The position numbers and the translations under genes were made by a program. A DNA stretch of 64,000 nucleotides from UBA7916 sp036121365. Lineage in GTDB: Bacteria > Pseudomonadota > Gammaproteobacteria > Comchoanobacterales > Comchoanobacteraceae. Every line of letters begins with the position of its first letter. Positions within the stretch are counted from its first letter, which is position 1. The stretch covers positions 47,013 through 111,012 of the forward strand of contig JAZAFR010000001.1 of the NCBI GenBank assembly GCA_036121365.1. Reading direction: 5' to 3'. The notes beneath the pieces were generated by a model. It saw only the letters and a program-made list of their open reading frames with translations, did no database searches and was not told where the DNA came from. Below are positions 46,179 to 54,895 of the stretch, in pieces.

Positions 46179-47519
46179 ATGAATGAAAAATCAACCAAAA
46201 ACCACCCATCAATTGGATCCTTCATGGCTTATATTGTCGTCCTACTTGCATCCAGCTTTTATCTTTATGAATTTTTTCTTCGTGTGATGCCAACTGTCAT
46301 CACATCTGAGCTCATGAACGCTTTCTCTATTGGAACAGGACAGCTTGGCCAGCTTCTCGGATGTTTTTTTTATGCTTATGCCTTGATGCAATTGCCTGCA
46401 GGACTATTGTGTGATCGCTACGGTGCAAAAAACTGCCTAGTTAGCGCAGTTTTTATCTGCGCATTGTCCATTCTGGCATTTCAATGGACAGACAACTTCG
46501 GTGTTGCTTCTCTCAGCCGTTTGGCCATAGGGGCTGCATCTGCTTTTGCTTTCATTGGACCTTTGGCATTGTCTAATCGTTGGTTCCCTGCTGACAAACA
46601 AGCTTTGATCACGGGCTGTGTCCAAATCATGGGCTGTGTGGGTGCTGTGATTGCTGGTGGCCCAATCCGATCACTTATTGAATCAATTGGATGGAGACCT
46701 GCCACTTACTATTCAGGTATTATTGGTGTCATTTTAACTGTTTTGTTCTTTCTTATTTTAAAAAACGAACCCGATAACCACACCAACAAACACTCCCAGT
46801 CTGATAAACATACACTGGATATTCTTTCCACATTGAAAATTGTTACCACCAATAAAGTTAACTGGTTTATAGGTTTTGCTGCGTTTGGATCCTGGACAGC
46901 TGTTGCGATTTTCGCTGAATCCTGGGGAGTTCCGTTTTTAAATATCTTACAAAGCCAGACTGATGACGCATCAGCAAGCCAACTTATGTGGGTCTGGATT
47001 GCAATGGCTATAACGAGCCCCTTGGCAGGCTGGTTTTCAGATCATATTAAAGAGCGTATTCGTCCAACGATGTTCTTACTGGCTGTAGGACTCATTGCAA
47101 GCATTGTCCTCATTGTTTTTCAACCTCACAATACTTACTTTGTTAGCTTTTTGCTCTTTTTGATAGGTGCGTCTTCTGCTGCACAACCCATTACATTTGG
47201 ACTCATCAATGACCTAAATAGTAAGGAAACTATGGCGACTGCTATTGCCTTAAATAATATGATTTTGGTCTGCTCGACTGGTGTCCTAACCCCAATAAGC
47301 GGGTATATATTGGAGTACTATTCCTCCTCGGCCAGCTCTCTGCCAACAACCATTGCTCCATTCCAGACTGCGTTTATGATTGTCCCCATTTCTATTGCTA
47401 CTTGCATGGTCGTCTTTTATACCATGGTTAAAGAAACTAACTGTCAACACATATCAGCCACTGAGCTGCCTGATCTGGACACAGACTTGACAGATGAGCA
47501 GAGCCCCAGCGCAGCTTAA
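46179..47519 (+). CDS. MFS transporter
   Basis: A 446-residue, 12-helix major facilitator. Residues 55-75 contain LLGCFFYAYALMQLPAG followed by DRYGAKN, the conserved loop 2-3 motif, and the LSRLAIGAASAFAFIGPLAL helix with a family-typical Gly/Ala pattern; a polar loop splits the two halves near residue 205. It resembles the MFS proteins of Legionella- and Coxiella-type bacteria (recollection, not a search). Substrate unknown. Monocistronic, with its own promoter. Confidence 0.9.
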   Translation: MNEKSTKNHPSIGSFMAYIVVLLASSFYLYEFFLRVMPTVITSELMNAFSIGTGQLGQLLGCFFYAYALMQLPAGLLCDRYGAKNCLVSAVFICALSILAFQWTDNFGVASLSRLAIGAASAFAFIGPLALSNRWFPADKQALITGCVQIMGCVGAVIAGGPIRSLIESIGWRPATYYSGIIGVILTVLFFLILKNEPDNHTNKHSQSDKHTLDILSTLKIVTTNKVNWFIGFAAFGSWTAVAIFAESWGVPFLNILQSQTDDASASQLMWVWIAMAITSPLAGWFSDHIKERIRPTMFLLAVGLIASIVLIVFQPHNTYFVSFLLFLIGASSAAQPITFGLINDLNSKETMATAIALNNMILVCSTGVLTPISGYILEYYSSSASSLPTTIAPFQTAFMIVPISIATCMVVFYTMVKETNCQHISATELPDLDTDLTDEQSPSAA

Positions 47520-47824
47520 TAACCATACATACGTTGCTTTAAATCACGATAACCTATGCAACTTCTCCTCAACTCAGCTCAAACGAGATATTCCAAATAC
47601 TGGTCACACAATAATTCCGTTTTATTCATTTTTTTGAAGAGAAACCCTGTCGTGTTGACCTCGTGAGTACTATATGAGCAGCGCACTATTCTTGATTTTC
47701 AATTGTCGCTGTTGTGTCCAATTCTCAAGCTGAACGCTCTCCAAGATACTATAATTTTCTTTCTGCTCTTTTCAAACACATCAAACCCAAACTTGCGAAC
47801 ATTACTAAATTTTAATGACCGATT
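47520..47824. other. Intergenic region between convergent genes
   Basis: No gene, clear hairpin or repeat identified. Confidence 0.45.
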
Positions 47825-48472
47825 TTAAACGCATGTTAATAAAAACCCAGCTACGCTGTAAAAATACAACCACTCGAAGCATGCAAACTTATCCCATCTT
47901 GCATCTTTTCCCAATAACTTTACTCTCTTTTCGAAATCATTACCTGATGAGATCAGCTCACCAATTAGATCCAAGGGAATAGACCTCATCATCCCCAAAA
48001 GTGACGACGTTGCGATTATTGATAATAATCCTCTCAATGCAGATATGATTGGCGCCGATTGTTCAAACGCTCTTACCATGACACCACCCATCCAAATGAC
48101 ACCAATGGTGAATAGAAACGAGCCAACTATAGCGTGCAACCCCAAAACATACTGTGCAGGCACTACAGCAATAACCATCAATAAACTTAGCATTATCAAC
48201 TCAATCACACTGAGCGCATAGTGATATTCAAATGACAACACCACTGAATTGGCTATTAATCCCAAACTTAAATGGCACAGAATGTACACGAAAACCCCAA
48301 CGGCAAAAATCCAACGTTCTGGAGATAATAAATAATTCCCGCTAATCATTGAAAAAAAACGCCTACTGTGACCTAAGCTTGTTGAAATCACCCAACATAG
48401 CAACGGCAAGAATGCAAAAAACAAAATACTCAGCAACCTTAGAAATTGTCTATCTTGCAAAAATTCCATCAT
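47825..48472 (-). CDS. Six-helix membrane protein, possibly Frag1/DRAM/Sfk1-like
   Basis: About 215 residues with six membrane helices: ILFFAFLPLLCWVIST, WIFAVGVFVYILCHLSLG, VIELIMLSLLMVIAVVP, LHAIVGSFLFTIGVIWMGG, LRGLLSIIATSSLLGMM and WLYFYSVAGFLLTC. A PERW just before helix 2 and the C-terminal EW....S..GFLLT pattern recall the Frag1/DRAM/Sfk1 family, but I am not certain. The frame opens at 48538; the ATGs at 48472 or 48469 sit just after a GGGAG ribosome site and are preferred. Confidence 0.6.
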   Translation of the reverse strand: MMEFLQDRQFLRLLSILFFAFLPLLCWVISTSLGHSRRFFSMISGNYLLSPERWIFAVGVFVYILCHLSLGLIANSVVLSFEYHYALSVIELIMLSLLMVIAVVPAQYVLGLHAIVGSFLFTIGVIWMGGVMVRAFEQSAPIISALRGLLSIIATSSLLGMMRSIPLDLIGELISSGNDFEKRVKLLGKDARWDKFACFEWLYFYSVAGFLLTCV

Positions 48473-48616
48473 ACACTCCCTTTCCCCACTACTTTTCCCC
48501 TCTCCTTGAGGTCTCAAAACTCTTTCGTTTTTTAGCATCCATCGCAGTCATTCTCAATATATGAGAAACCACTGATCTTCAGAGAAACCCTACATCCATC
48601 AAAAATGAGAACCGTA

Positions 48617-48643
48617 CTTGCCTATCCAAGTTGGATAGGCAAG
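48617..48643 (-). terminator. Strong inverted repeat downstream of rdgC
   Basis: An 11-base stem (CTTGCCTATCC with GGATAGGCAAG) with a 5-base loop. It lies 39 bases after the rdgC stop, in that direction. The T run is ten bases away (minus strand), so it is an imperfect terminator or an RNA-stability element. Confidence 0.55.
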
Positions 48644-48681
48644 CTCAGGCCATGATTAGACAAGACTTAGCTCTCACCCCC

Positions 48682-49665
48682 TCACTGACTGGTCATTTCT
48701 TCTGCCTCTGAAAAAGGGCTTATCAAACTGTCTTCTGTTGCAGTGCTGGCCGTTTTCATCTCTTCAAAACCGCCGAAACACGTCCCCATAAACTCTGCTA
48801 GTTCTGTGTAAATTGGACCGAGCAATGCCAGCTCTGATAGCAATTTGGCATTGGCATCTTCTGAATCATCCAAATCTTTTTCTATGTCTAAATACTTTAA
48901 TTGAGAAAATGTGAATTGTGGATTCATCACGAACTTCAATCGCTCCTGCCATTGCAACTGTGCTTGCTTTACCCACATGCCATCTTCCAAATGCTGTTTC
49001 ACCGACTGGCTTTCTAACTCGTTACCAGCGAATCGAATCGAACAAAATCTATCTTTAGGATCGGCCAACTGACAGGCATCTCCAAAATTCAATCCATCTG
49101 GCAATGTGTCCTCTTGCTTTAAACAACGCGTCAACTTTTTTTCTATACTCTGCTGTGTTTTTGCACATTTTATCATCCAACCCGGCACACAAAATGCCAA
49201 AGAAGCTGTTAAGCTGTCAAGCAGTGCTTGTTGAGCATTGCTGACAAACATCAATCCGCTTTTCCAATCCCAAATGACATCACATGACTTTTGCTGCACA
49301 AATGCTTTGGGCAAAAGCTCAAAATGGACCTCCTCTAGCATGCGTCTTTTGTCACGCTTTGATACCGGAATGCCTTGCTGTGATTCTTGCTGTGCTGCGC
49401 GCTCTTCTACTGTCTGACGAATCACATCCAATGGCAACAACCGTTTTGATACCGTAAATCGACCACAATGATACTGTCCACAGCTGGCCAATAGTTCTGC
49501 CGAACCATTGCCAAAGGGACTGGACCATCCGTATGTTGATGTTTGTTGAGTTGGACATTTTCCAATTTTTTGCTTTGCCAGAGCTTCCTTCAAATCGTCT
49601 GCTGTTTTTGCTTTAGGCACACTGAACCTAAAAACTTGTATTTGCTTAAACCATACCACAACCAT
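48682..49665 (-). CDS. rdgC: Recombination-associated protein RdgC
   Basis: RdgC is a ring-shaped DNA-binding protein that modulates RecA, found in beta- and gammaproteobacteria. The family's opening WFKQIQVFRFS and the blocks YGWSSPFGNGSAELL, KRDKRRMLEEVHFELLPKAF and WDWKSGLMFV are present, with the ...LQWQERLKFVMN region in the C-terminal half. The frame extends to 49719, but the family begins a few residues before WFK; the ATG at 49665 or the GTG at 49659 (eight bases after GGAG) is the likely start, giving about 327 residues. Confidence 0.92.
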   Translation of the reverse strand: MVVVWFKQIQVFRFSVPKAKTADDLKEALAKQKIGKCPTQQTSTYGWSSPFGNGSAELLASCGQYHCGRFTVSKRLLPLDVIRQTVEERAAQQESQQGIPVSKRDKRRMLEEVHFELLPKAFVQQKSCDVIWDWKSGLMFVSNAQQALLDSLTASLAFCVPGWMIKCAKTQQSIEKKLTRCLKQEDTLPDGLNFGDACQLADPKDRFCSIRFAGNELESQSVKQHLEDGMWVKQAQLQWQERLKFVMNPQFTFSQLKYLDIEKDLDDSEDANAKLLSELALLGPIYTELAEFMGTCFGGFEEMKTASTATEDSLISPFSEAEEMTSQ

Positions 49666-49806
49666 TTCTCCATGTAGATACTTGGCTATTATTGAATCAC
49701 AATTTCTCTCTTGGTGCAAAGTAAAGTCATATTTCTATATGCTAAATTTCATTCTCTCAAACCTGCAAGCACAATGATTACCATTGCAATGATGCGTATC
49801 CATGAT

Positions 49807-49846
49807 AAAAAACCGCTTGATCAATATTTTGACCAAGCGGTTTTTT
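49807..49846 (-). terminator. Strong bidirectional terminator
   Basis: A 13-base stem (AAAAAACCGCTTG with CAAGCGGTTTTTT) with a 14-base loop that has its own TCAA/TTGA pairing. In the minus direction it directly follows the gene ending at 49895. Confidence 0.85.
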
Positions 49847-49894
49847 GCATCCCTCAATGTGAATGCTAACAATACTGTTATTACAGTTCTAGAG

Positions 49895-51238
49895 CTAGGA
49901 TGAATGTGTCAATGAACTCAGCATTGGCATACAACCCCCAACTAATAATTCAGAGACGCCATTGCCACTTGTATAATCTTCATAAGTTGGAGTTCTATTC
50001 AGCGATTCCATGGAAACAGCTCTGATAGCTGGACTTATATCCTGGAAAACTTCACTGACGGCTGGACTCATACCACTGTCAACTGTGTCCAAATACCCCT
50101 CTACACCGTTGCCTTTGGACATCCAAAACCATGCAGCTGTTCCAGCTGTTGTGGCAACAAGCCCAGTCCATAGTTTTACTTTTGCTGGTGCATTTTTTAC
50201 CCTATTGATCAATGTCATTGTTGCTTTTCTTGCAACATTCAGTACTGTTGGTCTCCACTTATCTGTTGTTACTGCGGCAACCATCACACCAAGATTTGTC
50301 CATAAAGATGCTTGAAATGAACTTCCATATACACTCTCGGCCACGGGGCTTACCAATCTAACTCCTTCATTTAGTACAAATCCAGTTAGTACTGTGCGCG
50401 TCATTGGGTTATTTAAGTCTTTAATGTCTTTCCATCTATTCTTGAGAAATCCATTGATGCCTTTGCCAATGCTTCTAACTATATTCGCCCCAACTGCTGT
50501 AACTCCATATCCAACAACTGCACCAGATAGTATTAGTGGGATACTACCAGTTTTAGAACCAACTGCAATACCGGATGTGACTGCGACTGCCGTGCTTGTT
50601 TTCACGTCTTTTAAAACAACTTTGCTGACTTTCTTCCCTTGTTTGACGGCCTTGATGACTGCCGATGCACATGGATTATATGCGCTTTTAGCTCCTTGAT
50701 TGATAAAATAAATACCAGCTATTTGTGTTAGTCCTGATAATACATTCGCTTGTATTGTCCCAACACCCAAACTGAATATGCTTGTTAATGAACTATGAGC
50801 AGAAATGGGATCATAACTGGTATAGGCTGTTGCTGCACCCACAGCGGCAATTGCACCGATTACTCCAATGCAATTTGCTCCTTTATAATCTTTATTTTTA
50901 GTTATGCGTTTGCTCTTTTTATTGGATAAATACTGATGCGCACTATAGGCTGCAGCTATGGATATACCAGTAACAGCTAAAACCGTGCTGGCAGTTGCAT
51001 TCTCAGCAACCATATTTCCCAAAGAGCCACCTATTGTGAATTTTCCAAGAGAAGGAACCACACTTTTTATCTGGCTGAAGAAGTTTACCATAGTCACTGC
51101 TGTAGCTGATCCTACAGTATATGTTGCAGTACTTATTTCCTGACTATTCTTGCTCTTGCCATCTCTCATGCTTTGAAATAGCTCTCTATGCACACAATCT
51201 CTTCTGCTATGTACAGACCTACTTTTCATATCTCTCAT
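49895..51238 (-). CDS. Ala/Gly/Val-rich multi-helix membrane protein, unknown
   Basis: About 447 residues with many weakly hydrophobic, small-residue helices (VLAVTGISIAAAYSA, GVIGAIAAVGAATAY, LILSGAVVGYGVTAVGANIV, LWTGLVATTAGTAAWFW), basic loops, and a polar C-terminal tail containing SPAVSEVFQDISPAIRAV. No known motif. The frame opens at 51310, but the ATG at 51238 has an AAGGAT ribosome site six bases upstream. It ends before a strong terminator. The small-residue helices recall pore-forming or membrane-inserting effectors, but that is only a resemblance in composition. Confidence 0.7.
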   Translation of the reverse strand: MRDMKSRSVHSRRDCVHRELFQSMRDGKSKNSQEISTATYTVGSATAVTMVNFFSQIKSVVPSLGKFTIGGSLGNMVAENATASTVLAVTGISIAAAYSAHQYLSNKKSKRITKNKDYKGANCIGVIGAIAAVGAATAYTSYDPISAHSSLTSIFSLGVGTIQANVLSGLTQIAGIYFINQGAKSAYNPCASAVIKAVKQGKKVSKVVLKDVKTSTAVAVTSGIAVGSKTGSIPLILSGAVVGYGVTAVGANIVRSIGKGINGFLKNRWKDIKDLNNPMTRTVLTGFVLNEGVRLVSPVAESVYGSSFQASLWTNLGVMVAAVTTDKWRPTVLNVARKATMTLINRVKNAPAKVKLWTGLVATTAGTAAWFWMSKGNGVEGYLDTVDSGMSPAVSEVFQDISPAIRAVSMESLNRTPTYEDYTSGNGVSELLVGGCMPMLSSLTHSS

Positions 51239-51606
51239 AATATTATCCTTGTATCTGCTCAATTTATGCTTACTTTTTGTTATTCTATCACAAAACACAC
51301 TCTGGGTCAATCCTATTTACGCATTTATGCTATTTTTACTTTTTATTTTATATCCATGTATTGTAGACATACTTTTATCATTTTATTGCATCCATTCAAA
51401 CATGACACTATCTGTCATGCTCATTCACTGCTATCTTGCGTGTTGTTGTCATGTTCGAACTTGTAATCGATATAATCAGCACTGGAAACAAACGACTCTC
51501 TTTTTTAATTCTCTCTCATTTCTTTATCCCCCCACTTGACGATTGGCGCCCCTCATTTAGAAGTTAAAACATCTTATATAAAACCTGGTATTTTTTCTTT
51601 TCCCGG
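51239..51606. other. Intergenic region before tRNA-Thr
   Basis: AT-rich. Overlapping rightward frames here (51188-51539) are hydrophobic, lack ribosome sites and are in two conflicting frames; none was accepted. No clear promoter for the leftward gene was found. Confidence 0.45.
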
Positions 51607-51635
51607 TTGACTTATCACCACGATTATTCTATCAT
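51607..51635 (+). promoter_or_regulatory. Promoter of tRNA-Thr
   Basis: TTGACT (51607-51612), 17-base spacer, TATCAT (51630-51635), placing the start about 9 bases after the -10 box and right at the tRNA 5' end. Confidence 0.7.
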
Positions 51636-51644
51636 TTGCCCTAC

Positions 51645-51715
51645 GCTGGTGTAGCTCAGGGGTAGAGCAGCTGATTTGTAATCAGCCGGTCGGGGGTTCA
51701 AATCCCTTCACCAGC
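51645..51715 (+). tRNA. tRNA-Thr (anticodon TGT)
   Basis: A full cloverleaf can be drawn: acceptor GCTGGTG/CACCAGC (7 pairs), D arm GCTC/GAGC, anticodon arm GCTGA/TCAGC with loop TTTGTAA (anticodon TGT, reading ACA and related codons), five-base variable loop and a T arm with loop TTCAAAT (two G-U pairs in the stem). The terminal CCA is not encoded; a run of Ts follows at once and can end transcription. It stands alone, not in the tRNA-Thr/Tyr/Gly-tufB cluster. Confidence 0.95.
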
Positions 51716-51948
51716 TTTTTTATTAAAATAATTAGTCACAATTCCTTATAATTAATTACATTTTCTTTCCATTATTTTTTAAATTCGTTGCCATATTTTT
51801 TTCAATATTTTTATACTCATTTATCTTAACATCTGAAAATAAAGACTCACCAAATTTCTAGATTCGCTATGCAGACACCTCCATCAAGATAATCTTCTTT
51901 CTACAGCATTAGATTCATTTATGTATTGACTTCCTGTATCTTTAATAG
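51716..51948. other. AT-rich intergenic region
   Basis: No feature supported other than the T run at the tRNA 3' end. Confidence 0.4.
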
Positions 51949-52644
51949 ATGATATTTAATAATATTTTAATTAAGATAGCCCATGACTTCACTCACACGA
52001 TACTGCCAAACTTTGATTTATTTTTCATTGAACTTTTTTTATTCCAGTATGCCAGCGCAGTGTCTCTCAATGGCACATGGTGCAATTCAAGTAAAGGTAA
52101 TGTCATTTTGCTTCATGAGTTCGATTCTCCAGCAACAACTGTCCAACCTGATGTGAATGACTATTGTATTAGCTTTATGACTTCTACAACCAGCCCAGAT
52201 AAAAAATCTGGGGTTGGCTACTATAATAGCAGGCGAAATATTGCAAAGTCTGATACCCCTCCTACCAAAACTCATCCCATGTTTGAGTTGGATACAAAAA
52301 ATCAGACCTACTCTTATGTCAGCCCGGGTTTATTTTCTTTCTTAGTAGATGAGCAGGGAAACTACCAAATCATGATGAATCCTGTCATTAATTCTGGAGC
52401 ATTCTACTCAGCAACATTGAACACCAATAATCAGATTAGAGGAAATGGTATGCGAAGTAGCAAAGCATTAGACCACTATTTGGCTACAGTCATCACTTTT
52501 ACTCTTGATTATAGCAAAGACATCGAACCAAATTACAAAGATGACTGGCAAAAAATGTACACTAAAGGCCAGAAAACCCTAAGTCTTATTAATTCTAGAT
52601 CAACCAGAATCCTCAACCCACAGCACGTCAAAGAGCTCAACTGA
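51949..52644 (+). CDS. Hypothetical protein, probably exported
   Basis: A 231-residue protein of unknown family. A hydrophobic N-terminal stretch (FDLFFIELFLFQYASAV, residues ~22-38) is followed by SLNGTWCN, consistent with an atypically long signal peptide or anchor. The rest is polar, rich in Asn, Ser, Thr and Tyr and likely beta-rich (GVGYYNSRRN, GLFSFLVDEQGNYQIMMNP). Two Cys (in GTWCN and DYCIS) could form a disulphide. No ribosome site is obvious before the ATG. Confidence 0.6.
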   Translation: MIFNNILIKIAHDFTHTILPNFDLFFIELFLFQYASAVSLNGTWCNSSKGNVILLHEFDSPATTVQPDVNDYCISFMTSTTSPDKKSGVGYYNSRRNIAKSDTPPTKTHPMFELDTKNQTYSYVSPGLFSFLVDEQGNYQIMMNPVINSGAFYSATLNTNNQIRGNGMRSSKALDHYLATVITFTLDYSKDIEPNYKDDWQKMYTKGQKTLSLINSRSTRILNPQHVKELN

Positions 52645-52729
52645 CCAAAAATCATCAGTGCTAGAAAATGAATAGCCAACCTCAGATAGATCCCTCTAAC
52701 CAATGAAGATCAAGCATAGATGCGCTAAC

Positions 52730-54061
52730 TCAGCCTATATTGTATTGGCCATATGCTGGGAATTGATTGTCTGGTAAATCACCATGCTGGACTGCTTCTA
52801 CCGATGCTTCTTGACCATCCCAAGAAAAACCTAACCCACCAATACCTTGAAATGAATCACCACTTGAACTTGAAGAGCTCTCCTGAATAGATCTGTCAAC
52901 ACAACCCAACCCAGGTTGATTCATAACTGGCACGCTGTGACTTGCATCTTGCTGCTGACCTCGCTCTGAAGGAGGCAGAGAGGGACAATTGCTACTCACT
53001 TGAGACGCTGTCATTGTTCTAACATCCCTTTTTTTTGACCCTGACAGAAGCTTTTCTTTGGCTCTGGACGCCGCGGCATCCTCTCTTTTTCTTTTGACTC
53101 TTTGCCTTGCTTCTGGACTATTCCTCAGCTACATTGGGACGCCTATCTTTCTTTCAATATACTGGCTTCTTAATGCTTTACCCTGGTCTGTACACACACC
53201 ATTTTGCCAGTATGTATTGGCTAGCTTAGCACCCTTTCCTCTTAAGACCCCACAATATTCGTGGCACGACACACCGCTTGTTCCTTCCACTTTTGCTGCC
53301 TTCATAAATACAGCATGCAGCTTTTCAAAACCTTGCTCGTCTTTCTATTTTTTGAGTTCTAATTTATCTACCAGTGCTTGAAATTCTTTACTAGAATTCA
53401 TGTATTTTCCTATGTTTTTGCCCACCAAATACAATAAGGTCGTTCTTCCATGACTGTCATATTCCATTAACTGTTTTTTATTAAACCTTTCCAAGCATTT
53501 TTTTATTGAATTTTTGTGCAATTCATTTTTTTCAGGCTCTTCGAATATCCATTCAAATTCGTCAAAACTGTATTGGCTCTGCCCTGCACACTGATCTGCC
53601 TTTTGAAGTAAAACTTGAAGCGCATTACTACCCCCTTCCTCTAAACCAAGCACACTATCACTTTTCACAATTTGATCTATTATCTGATCTAACAAACCCT
53701 GCACAACCTCGTTTTGCCCATTCTCTTCTAACCGATCAATTAATACAAGCATTGGCGTTTTATTTTCTAGACCTTGTATCTTTTTAGTGGACAATCCCCC
53801 CTCTTGTTTCAGCACCTCACTCAAAAAATATCCACTATTTTCAGACGAACTCAAAACTATTGTCTTCATAACACTCTCTAAACTAAAGATTCTCGCCTCT
53901 AGAATCGAGTTAAATATTTTTATGTGGTTCTCTCTGATGGCCATTTCAAGTAAATTCATGCCGTCGTACACCCCATCTTTCAACCAGCCTTTGATATTTA
54001 TGTCGCGAGACGTCACCTCGTTTATAAGCATTTGTACGATTTCTAGATTGCCATATACCAT
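52730..54061 (-). pseudogene. Ankyrin-type gene broken by in-frame TAG codons
   Basis: Three segments lie in one frame: 54061-53345 (238 residues, ankyrin-like GNLEIVQMLINE and MNLLEMAIRENHIKIFNSIL), then TAG at 53347-53345, then ~70 codons (KDEQGFEKLHAVFMKAA..., QYIERKIGVPM), then TAG at 53131-53129, then ~130 codons (LRNSPEARQRVKRKRED..., Ser-rich tail) to 52730. The composition is protein-like throughout, so this reads as one ~445-codon gene with two nonsense mutations. The ATG at 54061 has no ribosome site and begins mid-ankyrin, directly after a TAA; upstream codons to 54175 may belong to it, with two more stops. Amber readthrough cannot be excluded, but intact neighbours use TAG as a stop. 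Confidence 0.65.
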
Positions 54062-54221
54062 TTATTCACGCATCATATTGTGTGGGATATTGATGGCTTT
54101 TATACCATATCACAGCATCGAATACTGTTCAATTTTTTGTGCATTCACTCCCTTACTTCTTACCAGAATAGGCATGTGAAATGACACGCATTGGACCAAG
54201 TCCTAGCCCCTAAGAGCTGGG

Positions 54222-54373
54222 CTTGATGCGCGATTAGTCACTGATTCTAGCTCTTCGGGCACTGGTCCAGTAGCACGAGGTACTGGCATCTCTTGAGCGG
54301 GCACACTGCTGAACATCAGCTCTCTGTTTTCACTCAATCTACAGGTCACGGTTGTTTTGCCATGATCCTGCAT
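54222..54373 (-). repeat. 152-bp direct repeat, copy downstream in the gene
   Basis: Nearly identical to 54474-54625, offset by exactly 252 bases (84 codons). It contains CAG at 54371-54369 where the other copy has TAG. Confidence 0.92.
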
Positions 54374-54473
54374 CTCTGGTTGACTGGGCTCACTGGCAAA
54401 GGTAAAAAATTGATTTAGTTGCCATTTTTGTGAGCATTTAACCATTTTCATTTTATTGCTGCCAAGGGTTGAA

Positions 54474-54625
54474 CTTGATGCGCGAGTGGTCACTGATTCT
54501 AGCTCTTCGGGCACTGGTCCAGTAGCACGAGGTACTGGCATCTCTTGAGCGGGCACACTGCTGAACATCAGCTCTCTGTTTTCACTCAATCTACAGGTCA
54601 CGGTTGTTTTGCCATGATCCTACAT
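54474..54625 (-). repeat. 152-bp direct repeat, copy upstream in the gene
   Basis: Partner of 54222-54373; only a few base differences. It carries the amber codon. Confidence 0.92.
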
Positions 54626-54711
54626 ACCTACTTGACAGCTAAGATGGGGATTTTGTTGAAATTCTTTTGAGTATTCTGTCATTTTCACTTCCTTTATCTG
54701 TTAGTTGGACA

Positions 54712-54740
54712 ATTATACTTGCATGGAGCCTCGTCCACAA
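54712..54740 (-). promoter_or_regulatory. Promoter of the amber-interrupted repeat gene
   Basis: On the minus strand TTGTGG (54740-54735), 17 bases, perfect TATAAT (54717-54712), 30 bases before the ATG. An intact promoter in front of a broken frame suggests recent damage. Confidence 0.6.
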
Positions 54741-54895
54741 CTTTTTCACTTAACTTTTTCTTATTCACCTAACTTTTTATTACTCCATAAAAATTGACGT
54801 CCATTCATTTGCTTCTTCGCTAATTTTTCTTTTTGGTTGTGGTAATTTCACCCGCTCTTGTGCTATTATCATATCAGTTTATTCAATGATGTCAT

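Larger units (their letters stand above)
54203..54682 (-). pseudogene. Two-repeat gene interrupted by an amber codon at position 21
   Basis: A promoter (54712-54740), an AGGAAG ribosome site and an ATG at 54682 start a frame MTEYSKEFQQNPHLSCQVGM, then TAG (54622-54620), then a continuous 139-codon frame to 54203. The protein consists of two copies of a ~50-residue unit (CRLSENRELMFSSVPAQE, PVPEELESVT) encoded by 152-bp direct repeats. At the matching place the second copy has CAG (Gln), so TAG arose by a single C-to-T change. Without readthrough only a 20-residue peptide or an internally started fragment (MTCRLSEN, 132 residues) would be made. Function unknown. Confidence 0.7.

Noticed and set aside
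51188..51539. Overlapping rightward hydrophobic frames upstream of tRNA-Thr
   Set aside because: Two conflicting frames, no ribosome sites, partly antisense to the gene at 49895; treated as spacer.
51645..51715. tRNA-linked integrated element
   Set aside because: No integrase gene and no repeat of the tRNA 3' end was seen downstream.
53058..53381. Rightward 107-codon frame
   Set aside because: Antisense to the middle segment of the broken ankyrin gene, which has far better protein-like composition.
52730..54682. Genome-wide recoding of TAG to an amino acid
   Set aside because: Several intact genes in the window (rplU, hemE, the HlyD-like gene, the genes at 6860 and 38791) end in TAG at family-appropriate positions, so TAG is a normal stop.
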